DNA of 54,146 nucleotides from assembly GCA_964399465.1 (NCBI GenBank), contig CAYNRA010000009.1:1-54146 (forward strand), given 5' to 3'. The notes beneath the pieces are model-generated. The model worked only from the letters and a program-made list of their open reading frames with translations. It ran no database searches and was not told where the DNA came from. The translations under genes were made by a program, and so were the position numbers. Origin of the DNA: CAYNRA01 sp964399465 (GTDB taxonomy: Bacteria > Bacteroidota > Bacteroidia > Cytophagales > Spirosomataceae). Below, piece after piece: positions 1 through 8,182 of this stretch (the stretch's first letter is position 1; each line of letters opens with the position of its first letter).

Positions 1-207
1 GGTACACCCCATTTGGATAATAATTACACCGTTTTTGGTCAAGTGATTGATAATCTACCGGTTGTAGATTTAATCGCAAAGCAAACGAAAGACAAAGCGG
101 ATAGACCTGTAAACGATATTAAAATGAAGGTTTCTGTAGAAAAAATGAAACGTAAAAAAATCACACGTCTTTACGGATATAAGTACAAATCAACGACACA
201 AAAATAA
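1..207 (+). CDS. Cyclophilin-type peptidyl-prolyl isomerase, C-terminal fragment
   Basis: The frame is open from base 1, so the gene begins outside the window and only its last 68 residues are visible. The opening GTPHLDNNYTVFGQVI is the typical C-terminal part of the cyclophilin fold (T-P-H-L-D, then Y-T-V-F-G-x-V), followed by a short basic tail. Cyclophilins catalyse cis-trans isomerisation of peptide bonds before proline. In Bacteroidota many are exported, but no signal can be judged here because the N-terminus is missing. The rmlD-like gene starts 8 bases downstream on the same strand, so the two may be co-transcribed. Confidence 0.85.
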   Translation, partial: GTPHLDNNYTVFGQVIDNLPVVDLIAKQTKDKADRPVNDIKMKVSVEKMKRKKITRLYGYKYKSTTQK

Positions 208-215
208 GGCAATTT

Positions 216-1112
216 ATGCAAAAGGTTCTCATTACAGGGGCGAACGGTCTTCTCGGACAAAAATTAGTTTCTTTATATACCCAAGATGTAAATACAACTC
301 TGGTTGCGACAGCTCGAGGTGCTAATCGCTTGCCTATAAGTGATTTATATACATATATTTCCATGGATATCACGCAAAAAGAAGAAGTAATGCGTGTAAT
401 TACGGAGGAAAAACCTGATGTGGTTATTCATACGGCAGCTATGACAAATGTGGATCAATGTGAAGTTGAAAAAGAGGCATGTTGGGCACAAAACGTGTAT
501 GCTGTTTCTTATTTGGCAGAGGCTTGCCAAACGGTTGATGCCTTTTTAGTGCATGTATCAACTGATTTTATTTTTGATGGTGCAGACGGTCCCTACAAAG
601 AAGAAGCGACGGCTAATCCGTTGAGTTTTTATGGCTGGAGTAAACTCGCAGCCGAGCATATTCTTCTACATTCTTCCGTTCGTTGGAGTATTGCACGGAC
701 CGTTTTGGTGTATGGGATTGCGCACGATATGAGTCGTTCTAATATTATTTTATGGGTAAAAAAATCATTGGAAGAAGGAAAAACAATTCGTGTTGTAACA
801 GATCAATGGCGCACACCTACCTTGGCAGAAGATTTGGCTGTGGGCTGCCAATTGATTGCCGATCAACGTGCAGAAGGGATTTTCAATATTTCTGGTGAAG
901 AACTTCTTACGCCTTACGAAATGGCTCAACAAACTGCTGCCTTTTTTGGTTTAGATGCTACACTCATTCAAGAAGCTGACGGTTCAACGTTCCAACAAAC
1001 GGCGAAAAGACCTGCAAGAACAGGTTTCGATTTGACCAAATCAAAGGCTGTGTTGGGGTATACCCCGCGAAGTTTTCGGGAGGGAATCGCGCTTTTAGCT
1101 TCTCAATTATAA
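216..1112 (+). CDS. rfbD: RmlD-like dTDP-4-dehydrorhamnose reductase (SDR family)
   Basis: The 298-residue product is an extended short-chain dehydrogenase. It has the nucleotide-binding TGANGLLG at residues 7-14, an S-T-D around 115-117 followed by FIFDG, and the catalytic Y139-x-x-x-K143 (YGWSK). The STDFIFDG...PYKEE...P..YGWSK pattern is characteristic of the RmlD family, which reduces dTDP-4-dehydro-L-rhamnose to dTDP-L-rhamnose with NAD(P)H. The rmlA and rmlB homologues of the pathway lie at 44-46 kb, but no rmlC is in the window. It follows the cyclophilin by 8 bases and precedes the DUF2461 gene by 10 bases, so these form a probable transcription unit. The family is clear; the exact substrate is less certain because RmlD-like reductases occur outside rhamnose clusters. 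Confidence 0.78.
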   Translation: MQKVLITGANGLLGQKLVSLYTQDVNTTLVATARGANRLPISDLYTYISMDITQKEEVMRVITEEKPDVVIHTAAMTNVDQCEVEKEACWAQNVYAVSYLAEACQTVDAFLVHVSTDFIFDGADGPYKEEATANPLSFYGWSKLAAEHILLHSSVRWSIARTVLVYGIAHDMSRSNIILWVKKSLEEGKTIRVVTDQWRTPTLAEDLAVGCQLIADQRAEGIFNISGEELLTPYEMAQQTAAFFGLDATLIQEADGSTFQQTAKRPARTGFDLTKSKAVLGYTPRSFREGIALLASQL

Positions 1113-1122
1113 ATAGATTAGT

Positions 1123-1806
1123 ATGTCAGATTTACGTGCTGCTTTTGCTTTTTTGAAAGAATTAGAAGAAAATAATAACCGCGAATGGTTTCACGCGAAC
1201 AAAAATCAATATGAAAAAGCAAAGGCAGCCGTTCTAGATTTTGGGCAGTCTGTGTTAGTGGAACTAGCACAAGTTGATATTTCGCTACAATCGTTGGAAA
1301 TCAAGAATTGTCTCTTTCGAATCAATCGGGATATTCGTTTTTCCAAAGATAAATCTCCCTATAAAAATCATTTTGGTTTGAACTTCGTTGCTGGCGGTAA
1401 AAAATCACTTTTAGCGGGTTATTATTTGCATTTATCACCCTCAGAGACGTTTATTGCCTGTGGAAACTACCTGCCAGAGACTACAATTTTGAAGGGAATA
1501 CGGGAGGAGATTGATTATTGTTTGGAGGAATGGGAAGAGATTTTACAAGACAAGCATTTTGTAGAATCGTTTGGAAAAGAGTTGGCGTATACTTCAGAAA
1601 TGAAACTTTCTCGTCCACCGAAAGGATATACAGTTGATAATCCTGCGATTGATTATTTAAAATACAAGGGTTTTGTAGTAGTTAAGTCATATAGGGGAGA
1701 AGAGGTGTATACGCCTACCTTTTTAGAAGATGTTCGTACTTGTTTGGCTTCTGGCGTGCGATTTGTTCAATTTTTGAATCGACCCTTTGACTCGTCTGCA
1801 ACATAA
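1123..1806 (+). CDS. DUF2461 domain-containing protein
   Basis: A 227-residue soluble protein with the marks of the DUF2461/TIGR02453 family. These are an N-terminal F-L-x-x-L-x-x-N-N-x-R-E-W-F motif, then RINRDIRFSKDKSPYKNHF in the middle and Y-x-H-L-S-P further on. No signal peptide or membrane segment is seen, so it is probably cytoplasmic. The biochemical role of the family is not known to me. It starts 10 bases after the rmlD-like gene and ends 17 bases before the stop of the convergent marR gene. I see no clear terminator in that gap. Confidence 0.85.
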   Translation: MSDLRAAFAFLKELEENNNREWFHANKNQYEKAKAAVLDFGQSVLVELAQVDISLQSLEIKNCLFRINRDIRFSKDKSPYKNHFGLNFVAGGKKSLLAGYYLHLSPSETFIACGNYLPETTILKGIREEIDYCLEEWEEILQDKHFVESFGKELAYTSEMKLSRPPKGYTVDNPAIDYLKYKGFVVVKSYRGEEVYTPTFLEDVRTCLASGVRFVQFLNRPFDSSAT

Positions 1807-1822
1807 TTATTCACTTACATTT

Positions 1823-2152
1823 TCATAAATTTGGTTGATGAATTTGTTCCCCTTCTTCGGTTAAAAATACATTGAATTTTCTGCGATCAAATTCACTCAT
1901 TTGCCTTCTAATCAATCCTTTATGAACTAAAATGTCAAGTATTCTTGTAACGGTGGGTGCATCTTTTGCTGTTTTAAGAGCCAAGTCATTTTGACTAATA
2001 CCAGGGCATGGTTTGATGTGATCAATCACAACCCATTGGTCCACAGTAAGGTCAATTTGTGCATCTGAAAGACCCTTTTGCATAAAACTGCGTATTTTTT
2101 TGATTGTCGTATCAATCTTAAAATAATAGGCGCGTTGGTCAGTATGTGTCAT
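1823..2152 (-). CDS. MarR-family transcriptional regulator, short at the C-terminus
   Basis: The 109-residue product carries a winged-helix DNA-binding core: Q-W-V-V-I-D-H-I, then GISQNDLALKTAKDAPTVTRILD and the wing GLIRRQ...DRRKFNVFLTEEG. MarR proteins are usually about 135-150 residues and use C-terminal helices for dimerisation. Here the frame stops directly after EEGEQIHQPNL. Removing one C in the CAACCAAAT stretch would continue as QIYENVSE before a stop at 1807-1809, so a frameshift near 1833 is possible, but it restores only a few residues. It lies downstream of phhA on the same strand, behind a terminator and with its own -7 element. Its target and ligand are unknown. Confidence 0.75.
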   Translation of the reverse strand: MTHTDQRAYYFKIDTTIKKIRSFMQKGLSDAQIDLTVDQWVVIDHIKPCPGISQNDLALKTAKDAPTVTRILDILVHKGLIRRQMSEFDRRKFNVFLTEEGEQIHQPNL

Positions 2153-2206
2153 ATTTTTTGGTACTTGGCGCAGGTTGAAATGCGTTTTTGTTTAGTTTAA
2201 GAACTA

Positions 2207-2214
2207 CAAATATA
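2207..2214 (-). promoter_or_regulatory. Probable -7 promoter element of the marR gene
   Basis: On the minus strand this reads TATATTTG, an exact match to the Bacteroidota -7 consensus TAnnTTTG. It lies about 55 bases before the marR start codon and touches the T-run of the upstream phhA terminator. A -33 TTTG is not evident. Confidence 0.5.
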
Positions 2215-2262
2215 AAAAAAGCCCTCACGTCTTTCTATATTTTTTTGAAAGACATGAGGGCT
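2214..2262 (-). terminator. Rho-independent terminator after phhA
   Basis: Arms at 2220-2235 and 2247-2262 pair over 16 bases with one mismatch around an 11-base loop. On the minus strand the second arm is followed directly by seven T residues. It sits 18 bases after the phhA stop codon and separates phhA from marR. Confidence 0.88.
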
Positions 2263-2280
2263 ACTTATATCGAGAAGAGT

Positions 2281-3039
2281 CTAAGCAGCGCTTGAAGCTT
2301 TTATTTCAGCAAGGCGATGCTCAAATTCAGGAAGAATCGCCCAAAGTTGCTCGTAGGAGTCAATAACAAAATATTTTTTCTGAAATTCATCGATTTTAAC
2401 GGGCGTTTGAATGATTTCGTCTATCGAAAAATCACGGCGGGAAGGAATATCGGAGTGAATAGCATATACGCTTTCGCCGGGTGAAGAAATAATACCGCCA
2501 CCATAAATTTTCAGCTTGCCATCTTCTTTGATAAGTCCAAATTCAACCGTAAACCAATAGAGGCGTCTAATGATTTCCAGACAAGGCTCAATCGCAAGAT
2601 ATCGGAGAGAAATAGCACTAAAGTCAGTTAAAAATGAGCAAAACTCAGGATTGGTGAGGAGAGGAATATGTCCGAATGTATCGTGAAACATATCGGGTTC
2701 CTCCAAATAATCTAATTGTTCTGCTGTACGTAACCAAGTAGAAGAGGGAAATACGCGCTTTGCCAACATCTCAAAAAAAGTGCGGTGATCAACGAGTCCT
2801 GGGACAACGCCCACAGTCCAGCCCGTCAAAGCACTGATTTTCGGGTTAATGTCTTCTTTGAAATGGGGTATTTTTGAAGGTAAAAAACCTGCTTTAGGCA
2901 AGCCTTCTAAGTAAACTTTACTTGCTAACTCAGGAAGAATAGCCATTTGTTGCTTATAGAGCGTTTGCCAAATTTCTTGATCTTCCTTTGTATATTTTTC
3001 ATAGACTTGGTCTAACGTTTCAACTGCCTCCATTGTCAT
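2281..3039 (-). CDS. phhA: Phenylalanine 4-monooxygenase (phenylalanine hydroxylase)
   Basis: A 252-residue bacterial-type aromatic amino-acid hydroxylase. It converts L-phenylalanine to tyrosine using non-haem iron, tetrahydrobiopterin and oxygen. The iron ligands are visible as FHDTFGH (H119, H124) and the glutamate of WFTVEFGL (E166). The length is normal for the single-domain bacterial enzyme, with no regulatory ACT domain. The open frame extends upstream to a TTG at 3084, but that codon lies inside the promoter -7 element, so the ATG at 3039 (or 3033) is the real start. It has its own promoter and a strong terminator, so it is probably monocistronic. Confidence 0.93.
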   Translation of the reverse strand: MTMEAVETLDQVYEKYTKEDQEIWQTLYKQQMAILPELASKVYLEGLPKAGFLPSKIPHFKEDINPKISALTGWTVGVVPGLVDHRTFFEMLAKRVFPSSTWLRTAEQLDYLEEPDMFHDTFGHIPLLTNPEFCSFLTDFSAISLRYLAIEPCLEIIRRLYWFTVEFGLIKEDGKLKIYGGGIISSPGESVYAIHSDIPSRRDFSIDEIIQTPVKIDEFQKKYFVIDSYEQLWAILPEFEHRLAEIKASSAA

Positions 3040-3081
3040 TATACTAATTGTTGTAAAAATAATTGTTGTAACAAGTAATTG

Positions 3082-3112
3082 CAAAATTAAAGATAATTAG
3101 CATTTTTACAAG
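3082..3112 (-). promoter_or_regulatory. Promoter of phhA
   Basis: On the minus strand CTTG (3112-3109) is followed after 19 bases by TAATTTTG (3089-3082). This closely matches the Bacteroidota primary sigma consensus TTTG-N19-TAnnTTTG. Transcription should start near 3075, about 36 bases before the ATG at 3039. Confidence 0.72.
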
Positions 3113-3296
3113 TTTGCATTGATTTATTTTGTTACGATAAGAATGGAGGGTGTTGCAGTTCGTTTTTTTACGTTCAAAATAGGTTTCTAATTTGTATCAC
3201 ATTAAATCTCCTATTTTGTCTTGTACAAGTGTCATTATATTATGTTTCTACGCTCAAAAGTGATTTTTGATTTTAAAACACTAACAGCTAATAGAA

Positions 3297-4034
3297 TTAG
3301 AGGAATTTCAGTTGATTCATGAGTTTTTCCCGGTGAGTTTTACCAACGGGGATAAGTTGTTGACCAATTCGTACGCCAGAATCCTCAATAGCCTCAATTT
3401 GGTCAATTTGTACAATAAATGAACGATGCACACGCATAAAGTGGCTTGATGGAAGTCGTTCTTCCATATTTTTCAGCTGTACACTTAAAATATAACTATC
3501 TTTTGCTGTGATGATGAGGACATAAATATCTTTGGCCTCAATCCAAAGAATATCTGCAATTCGGATTTTTTCAAGGCGTTTTTTTGCTTTGACAAACAGG
3601 GCATCGTTGTAATCTAATTTCTGACTGTTTTCTATTGGCAGCAGCGCATCATTTTTGGTATTTGCCACATTATGAAGTGCAATTTCAACGGCTGAAAACA
3701 GACTTTCTGCGCGTACGGGCTTGATTAAATAATTCTGCGGGTTCATCCATTTTGCCTCTGAAATTGTCTGATGATCTGCCTGAGCTGTCAGAAATAGAAA
3801 AGGGACGTGTTGTTGATGTAAAAAACGAGCAATATCAAGCCCTGTTAATTCACCGGCTAAGTCAATGTCTAGGAGAACGAGGTCAACGGGTTCGAGCGAT
3901 GTCCATTTGGCTAAAAAATCTTCACCTGATTCGATGATTTCAGGAACATGATATCCGTATGATTGTAAATGAATGGCCATTTCTTTGGCGATAATCCAAT
4001 CGTCTTCAACGAGAATAATTTTTTTTTGCTCCAT
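3297..4034 (-). CDS. LytTR-family response regulator
   Basis: A 245-residue two-domain regulator. The receiver domain (about 1-125) has acidic residues E10, D11 and D12, phospho-acceptor D56 in LLDIDLAG, T83 and K105 in YLIKPV. The LytTR DNA-binding domain (about 145-245) has the usual ILWIEAKDIYVLI, then MRVHRSFIVQID and IPVGKTHREKL motifs. It is transcribed divergently from the 7TMR-DISM histidine kinase with 46 bases between the start codons, so that kinase is its likely partner. LytTR regulators bind paired direct repeats upstream of target promoters. The targets cannot be read from sequence alone. Confidence 0.92.
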   Translation of the reverse strand: MEQKKIILVEDDWIIAKEMAIHLQSYGYHVPEIIESGEDFLAKWTSLEPVDLVLLDIDLAGELTGLDIARFLHQQHVPFLFLTAQADHQTISEAKWMNPQNYLIKPVRAESLFSAVEIALHNVANTKNDALLPIENSQKLDYNDALFVKAKKRLEKIRIADILWIEAKDIYVLIITAKDSYILSVQLKNMEERLPSSHFMRVHRSFIVQIDQIEAIEDSGVRIGQQLIPVGKTHREKLMNQLKFL

Positions 4035-4056
4035 TCTGTTACCTAACTTAGTTCTT

Positions 4057-4064
4057 CAAATGTA
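4057..4064 (-). promoter_or_regulatory. Probable -7 element of the LytTR regulator gene
   Basis: Minus-strand TACATTTG matches TAnnTTTG exactly and lies 22 bases before the start codon. No good -33 TTTG is visible at the expected distance, so the promoter may need an activator. Confidence 0.5.
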
Positions 4065-4080
4065 CATAATGTCAGGTGAA

Positions 4081-6042
4081 ATGAAAAACAGAGGGTGTCG
4101 ATTTATCTATACAACTTTGGGCAAAAAATGTTCTTTTTGGAGTTTGTTTCTCTTTGTGTTCTTGTTTTTTCCAGCACTTTTCGCAGCGCCATTACTTCCA
4201 CAAAACCTAGCTTGGAAAGAAAATAGGCTTTTGCAGAAAAAGTTTATTTACGTACAGCGAATTTCAATTGAAAATAAGAGAGAGGAACTGAAAAAAGAGC
4301 CCTTTATTCTTCGTACACCCCAAAAATGGGGACGCGCCGAATTGGAATTTTTGGATGCCAAAGGGCAGATTATTCATAAATTAATGAGTGGCGCATTACT
4401 TAAAATGTCGGAAAGAAGTTTGCCTTCTGCTCAAACGGCTTTTTTAGTACGTGATTTAGAGGAAAATATCGTTGAGCTTCGCTTAAAATTACATGGTGAA
4501 TACAGTATATTAACTCCAAAAAAGCTTGATTATGAGTGGATTACATATTCGGAATTTGTAAAACGTGACTTCCAAAGAGTGTGGGTGCAGGCCTTGTTTC
4601 TAGGTATTATCTTGGTGATGGCGTGCTATAATTTCGTCATATTTGTTTCAGTAAGAGATACAAGCTACCTGTATTATGTCCTTTCGATTCTAGGTTTTGG
4701 ACTTTATTTTTTCTTTTATTATGGCTTTGGAATAGAGTTGCTTTGGCAAGAATATCCTTATTGGGATTTGTATTCGTTTGCCTTCATTGTACCCGCTACT
4801 AATTTAGCAAGAATTTATTTTACAAAGCAATATTTACATTTGCCCAAGTCATCCTTCTGGATTCAACGACTCTCTCTATTACTTTCTCTTTTTAGTATTT
4901 TCATCATGTTGATCGCCTCTTTTTGTTGGCTGTTTAACCTAGATTGGTTGGATTTATTAGTTGATTTAGTTGGCTTTCTCGGTATAGCTGTATTGTCTTT
5001 GATGCTCGTTGCAGGTTTTTATATGTCTGAACGGGGATTCCGTCCTGCACATTATTTTACGATGGCTAATTTGGCTTTTGTATTGGGCGGGATTTTATTC
5101 ATTTTACAAGAAATTGGTTGGTTGCCATCTACCCCGATGACTCGCTCAGCTGTACAATATGGATTTATTGGCCAAATGGTGCTGTTTTCATTGGGTTTAT
5201 CGAGTCGATTGAATGCGGCGCAGGTACGTGTGTCAACACTTGAACTCGAACGGGAAAGAGAGAGAAAACAACTCTTAGAAGAACAAAGTATCGTATTAAA
5301 ACAAAAAGTAGCTGAGCAAACCGCTGATCTTCGCGCAATTAATTTACTGCAAGACAAGCTTTTCTCTATTATTTCGCACGATTTGCGCAATCCCTTGGTT
5401 TCACTCGATTCCTTCCTAAATTTATTGATTCATCACCAAGAAAAATTAACGGAAAAAGAGAAAACAACGCTGTATCAGAAAGCAAAACAATCTCTTGGTA
5501 ATTTGAATCAATTACTTTCTAATTTATTACTTTGGTCACAGTCGCAAATGCAACAAATTACGTTTCGCCCAGAGAAAGTATTGTTGCAAGAATTCATTGA
5601 GGAAACACTTGCTTTGCATTCACTTGCTTTGGAATGGAAAGAAGTTAAAGTAGAAGCTATTCATACAGATGGAGTCCAAGTGGTTGTGGACTCTGACATG
5701 TTCCGATTTATACTCAGAAACCTCGTCGGGAATGCTATCAAGTTTAGCTACCCAAAACAAAAAATTTATATAAGTTATTCTCAATCAGAGGATTACTTTA
5801 CAGTAGAAGTCAAAGATGAAGGAGTGGGAATGTTGCCAGAGCAAATTCATTCACTCAAAGAGGCACGGACAGTTCAGTCAACAAAAGGAACCCAGCGTGA
5901 AAAAGGAACGGGTTTGGGACTGATGTTGTGTAAAGAATTTATGGAGCAACATCAAGGTTTCTTGGAAATTATATCTTCGGGAGAAGGCACGACGGTACAG
6001 TGTGTATTTCCGAAGTTCGGGCTTATTGGTCGAGAAAATTAA
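4081..6042 (+). CDS. 7TMR-DISM sensor histidine kinase
   Basis: About 653 residues in the order: N-terminal hydrophobic signal (about 15-35), periplasmic 7TMR-DISM sensing domain to about 165, seven-helix membrane region (about 168-376), coiled coil, HisKA dimerisation domain with H433 in IISHDLRNP, and HATPase_c with N551 in NLVGNAIKF, DEGVGM and GTGLGL. The extracellular DISM domain is thought to bind carbohydrate-like or other small ligands; the actual signal is unknown. The open frame extends back to 3973, but this would run into the divergent regulator, so ATG 4081 is preferred (ATG 4060 and 4069 are alternatives). It is likely the kinase for the adjacent LytTR regulator. Confidence 0.9.
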   Translation: MKNRGCRFIYTTLGKKCSFWSLFLFVFLFFPALFAAPLLPQNLAWKENRLLQKKFIYVQRISIENKREELKKEPFILRTPQKWGRAELEFLDAKGQIIHKLMSGALLKMSERSLPSAQTAFLVRDLEENIVELRLKLHGEYSILTPKKLDYEWITYSEFVKRDFQRVWVQALFLGIILVMACYNFVIFVSVRDTSYLYYVLSILGFGLYFFFYYGFGIELLWQEYPYWDLYSFAFIVPATNLARIYFTKQYLHLPKSSFWIQRLSLLLSLFSIFIMLIASFCWLFNLDWLDLLVDLVGFLGIAVLSLMLVAGFYMSERGFRPAHYFTMANLAFVLGGILFILQEIGWLPSTPMTRSAVQYGFIGQMVLFSLGLSSRLNAAQVRVSTLELERERERKQLLEEQSIVLKQKVAEQTADLRAINLLQDKLFSIISHDLRNPLVSLDSFLNLLIHHQEKLTEKEKTTLYQKAKQSLGNLNQLLSNLLLWSQSQMQQITFRPEKVLLQEFIEETLALHSLALEWKEVKVEAIHTDGVQVVVDSDMFRFILRNLVGNAIKFSYPKQKIYISYSQSEDYFTVEVKDEGVGMLPEQIHSLKEARTVQSTKGTQREKGTGLGLMLCKEFMEQHQGFLEIISSGEGTTVQCVFPKFGLIGREN

Positions 6043-6063
6043 ACAGTTGAGCGTTGGTTGGCG

Positions 6064-6091
6064 TTTGGGAAAATAGAAAATAGTACTTTCG
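6064..6091 (+). promoter_or_regulatory. Possible promoter of the S9 peptidase gene
   Basis: TTTG at 6064-6067 is followed after 16 bases by TACTTTCG (6084-6091), one mismatch from TAnnTTTG. The spacing is slightly short. The gene start follows 26 bases later. Confidence 0.38.
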
Positions 6092-6117
6092 AACAAGTAA
6101 AAATTAACTAATTATTT

Positions 6118-8097
6118 ATGCGTACATTCATTCTACTTTTAGCAGTTGTTTGCTCTAGTTGGGTTGTCTCTGCTCAAACGACAGCATCACGCGTATTAAA
6201 ACCATCGGATATATATAAAGTTGTGGGGGTTGGTAGCCCCAGAATGTCGCCAGATGGGCAGTGGATTGCTTATACCGTGTCCCAAGTTGATTCTGTGGCA
6301 GACAGTCGTTCCAGTGATATTTATATGGTATCCCCAGCTTCCAAAGAAGTCGTTCAACTGACCTTCACTAAGGAAGGGGAAAGCGCGCCAGAATGGAGTC
6401 CTGATGGAAAATTTCTTTCTTTTTTAGCTAAAAGAGGAACAGATGCGACAACACAAATTTACATTTTAAACAGAAAAGGAGGGGAAGCCAAGGCATTGAC
6501 CAAGTTGAAGAAAGGGTCAATCATAGATTATGCCTGGTCGCCCGATGGATCCAAAATTGCTTTAGCTATCTCACAACAAGTTGACACAAGCAAGACAAAA
6601 ACGCCTAAGCCCATTGTTGTCAATCGTTTTAAGTTCAAACAAGATGGAGAAGGGTATATTTCTGAAAAATACACGCATTTGTACTTGTTCGATGTGGTAA
6701 CTCAAAAGATGGATACTTTAACGAGTGGGAAGTTCAGTATTTCTTCTCCTGCGTGGTCGCCAGATGGTAAACAAATTGCCTACGTAAGTAATAAAACAGA
6801 AGACAGAGATAAAAATGACAATACAGATATTTACGTCATTGAAGCACAAAAAGGAGGCGAAACTAGACAAATTACCACTTGGACGGGAAGCGATGAAAAT
6901 CCAGTTTGGAGTCCGGATGGCCGGCAAATTGCTTATTTACGTTCTACCTCTTCAGAGAATTATTTCATGTACGATCAATCGGTTTTATGTGTAGTCCCTT
7001 CTCAAGGTGGAACACCGGTTGTTGTCACAGGAAAATTAGATAGACCTGTTTCTTCGCCTGTTTGGCAAGCAGATAATCAATCTATTTGGGTTACGGTAAC
7101 AGACGATCGTTCGCGATACATTGCTAGCGCAGTTGTTAAAACAGGGAAAGTGACTACAGTTCTAAATGGTGAACGCGTTTTTTCGTCACTTGAAGCAGCT
7201 TCTGGAAATACGGGATTTATTGGGTTAACAAGTAATCCGTCCAAATCGTCAGAAATTTTCTCGTATATGAATGGCACCTTGACCATTTTAACCACACACC
7301 AAGAGGCCTTTTTCAAAGACTTGACTTTAGCAAAAGTGGAGGGTTTTACATCAGTAAGTAAAGATGGAACAAAAGTTTCAAATATTCTTTATCGCTCGCC
7401 AATAGTACCCGAGGGACAAAAAGCACCGACTATTTTCTTCATTCATGGTGGACCAACAGCGCAAGACGAATATTCATTTGATATGACGCGCCAGCAATTG
7501 GCTGCCCACGGTTTCCATGTGGTTGCCGTCAATTATAGAGGGTCAAATGGGCGTGGATTGGCTTTTAACAAAGCTATTTCAGCAGATTGGGGTAATTTGG
7601 AAGTCATGGATATCCACGGTGCGGTAGATGCTTTGGTGGCAAAAGGCGTTGCAGATTCTGAAAAACTAGGTATTGGGGGTTGGAGTTACGGAGGTATTTT
7701 AACGAATTATTGCATTGCAACAGATACACGTTTCAAGGCGGGAGCTAGTGGAGCAGGAGTTGCCATGATTTCTTCCATGTATGGGGTAGATCAGTATATT
7801 CAGCAATACGAATACGAATTGGGTTCTCCTTGGAAAAACTTTGATAAGTATGTTAAATTATCATATCCTTTCTTAAAAGCGGATAGAATCAAGACACCAA
7901 CTCAGTTTATGGTTGGGCAGGAGGATTCCAATGTTCCGGCAGTTGGAAGTGAGCAAATGTACCAAGCACTCAAGTCATTAGGTATTGATACAGAATTAAT
8001 TGTATATCCTGGACAGTTTCATGGAATTTCAAAGCCAAGTTATCAGAAAGATAGAATTGAGCGATACGTAGCTTGGTTTACGAAATATTTGAAGTAA
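6118..8097 (+). CDS. Secreted S9-family peptidase (prolyl oligopeptidase / acylaminoacyl-peptidase type)
   Basis: A 659-residue protein with an N-terminal signal peptide (cleavage after about residue 20, VVSAQ). It is followed by a beta-propeller with several PD40/TolB-like blades, each with a WSPDG-type motif (for example at 98, 141 and 214). The C-terminal alpha/beta-hydrolase has catalytic S523 in GGWSYGG, D603 in GQEDSNVP and H635 in QFHGI. These enzymes trim short peptides, often with a proline preference. The location is probably periplasmic. It starts 75 bases after the kinase gene and ends at a strong symmetrical terminator. Exact specificity cannot be assigned. Confidence 0.9.
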   Translation: MRTFILLLAVVCSSWVVSAQTTASRVLKPSDIYKVVGVGSPRMSPDGQWIAYTVSQVDSVADSRSSDIYMVSPASKEVVQLTFTKEGESAPEWSPDGKFLSFLAKRGTDATTQIYILNRKGGEAKALTKLKKGSIIDYAWSPDGSKIALAISQQVDTSKTKTPKPIVVNRFKFKQDGEGYISEKYTHLYLFDVVTQKMDTLTSGKFSISSPAWSPDGKQIAYVSNKTEDRDKNDNTDIYVIEAQKGGETRQITTWTGSDENPVWSPDGRQIAYLRSTSSENYFMYDQSVLCVVPSQGGTPVVVTGKLDRPVSSPVWQADNQSIWVTVTDDRSRYIASAVVKTGKVTTVLNGERVFSSLEAASGNTGFIGLTSNPSKSSEIFSYMNGTLTILTTHQEAFFKDLTLAKVEGFTSVSKDGTKVSNILYRSPIVPEGQKAPTIFFIHGGPTAQDEYSFDMTRQQLAAHGFHVVAVNYRGSNGRGLAFNKAISADWGNLEVMDIHGAVDALVAKGVADSEKLGIGGWSYGGILTNYCIATDTRFKAGASGAGVAMISSMYGVDQYIQQYEYELGSPWKNFDKYVKLSYPFLKADRIKTPTQFMVGQEDSNVPAVGSEQMYQALKSLGIDTELIVYPGQFHGISKPSYQKDRIERYVAWFTKYLK

Positions 8098-8118
8098 ATT
8101 TTAAATACACGGATGAAT

Positions 8119-8148
8119 AAAAAAGGTCGGGCTTGCCCGACCTTTTTT
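8119..8148. terminator. Bidirectional rho-independent terminator
   Basis: An 8-base GC-rich stem (GGTCGGGC with GCCCGACC at 8125-8142) is flanked by an A-run on the left and a T-run on the right, so it can work on both strands. It lies between the convergent S9 peptidase and ABC permease genes. Confidence 0.92.
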
Positions 8149-8182
8149 ATTTTGATTTACATCCGTAGAAAAGTAAATTTCC

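Noticed and set aside
3040..3084. N-terminal extension of phenylalanine hydroxylase starting at TTG 3084
   Set aside because: The TTG lies inside the -7 promoter element and the added residues are hydrophobic and unlike the family start.
8119..8148. Small palindrome as a transposon end
   Set aside because: A and T runs on both flanks and the position between convergent genes fit a bidirectional terminator, and no transposase is nearby.
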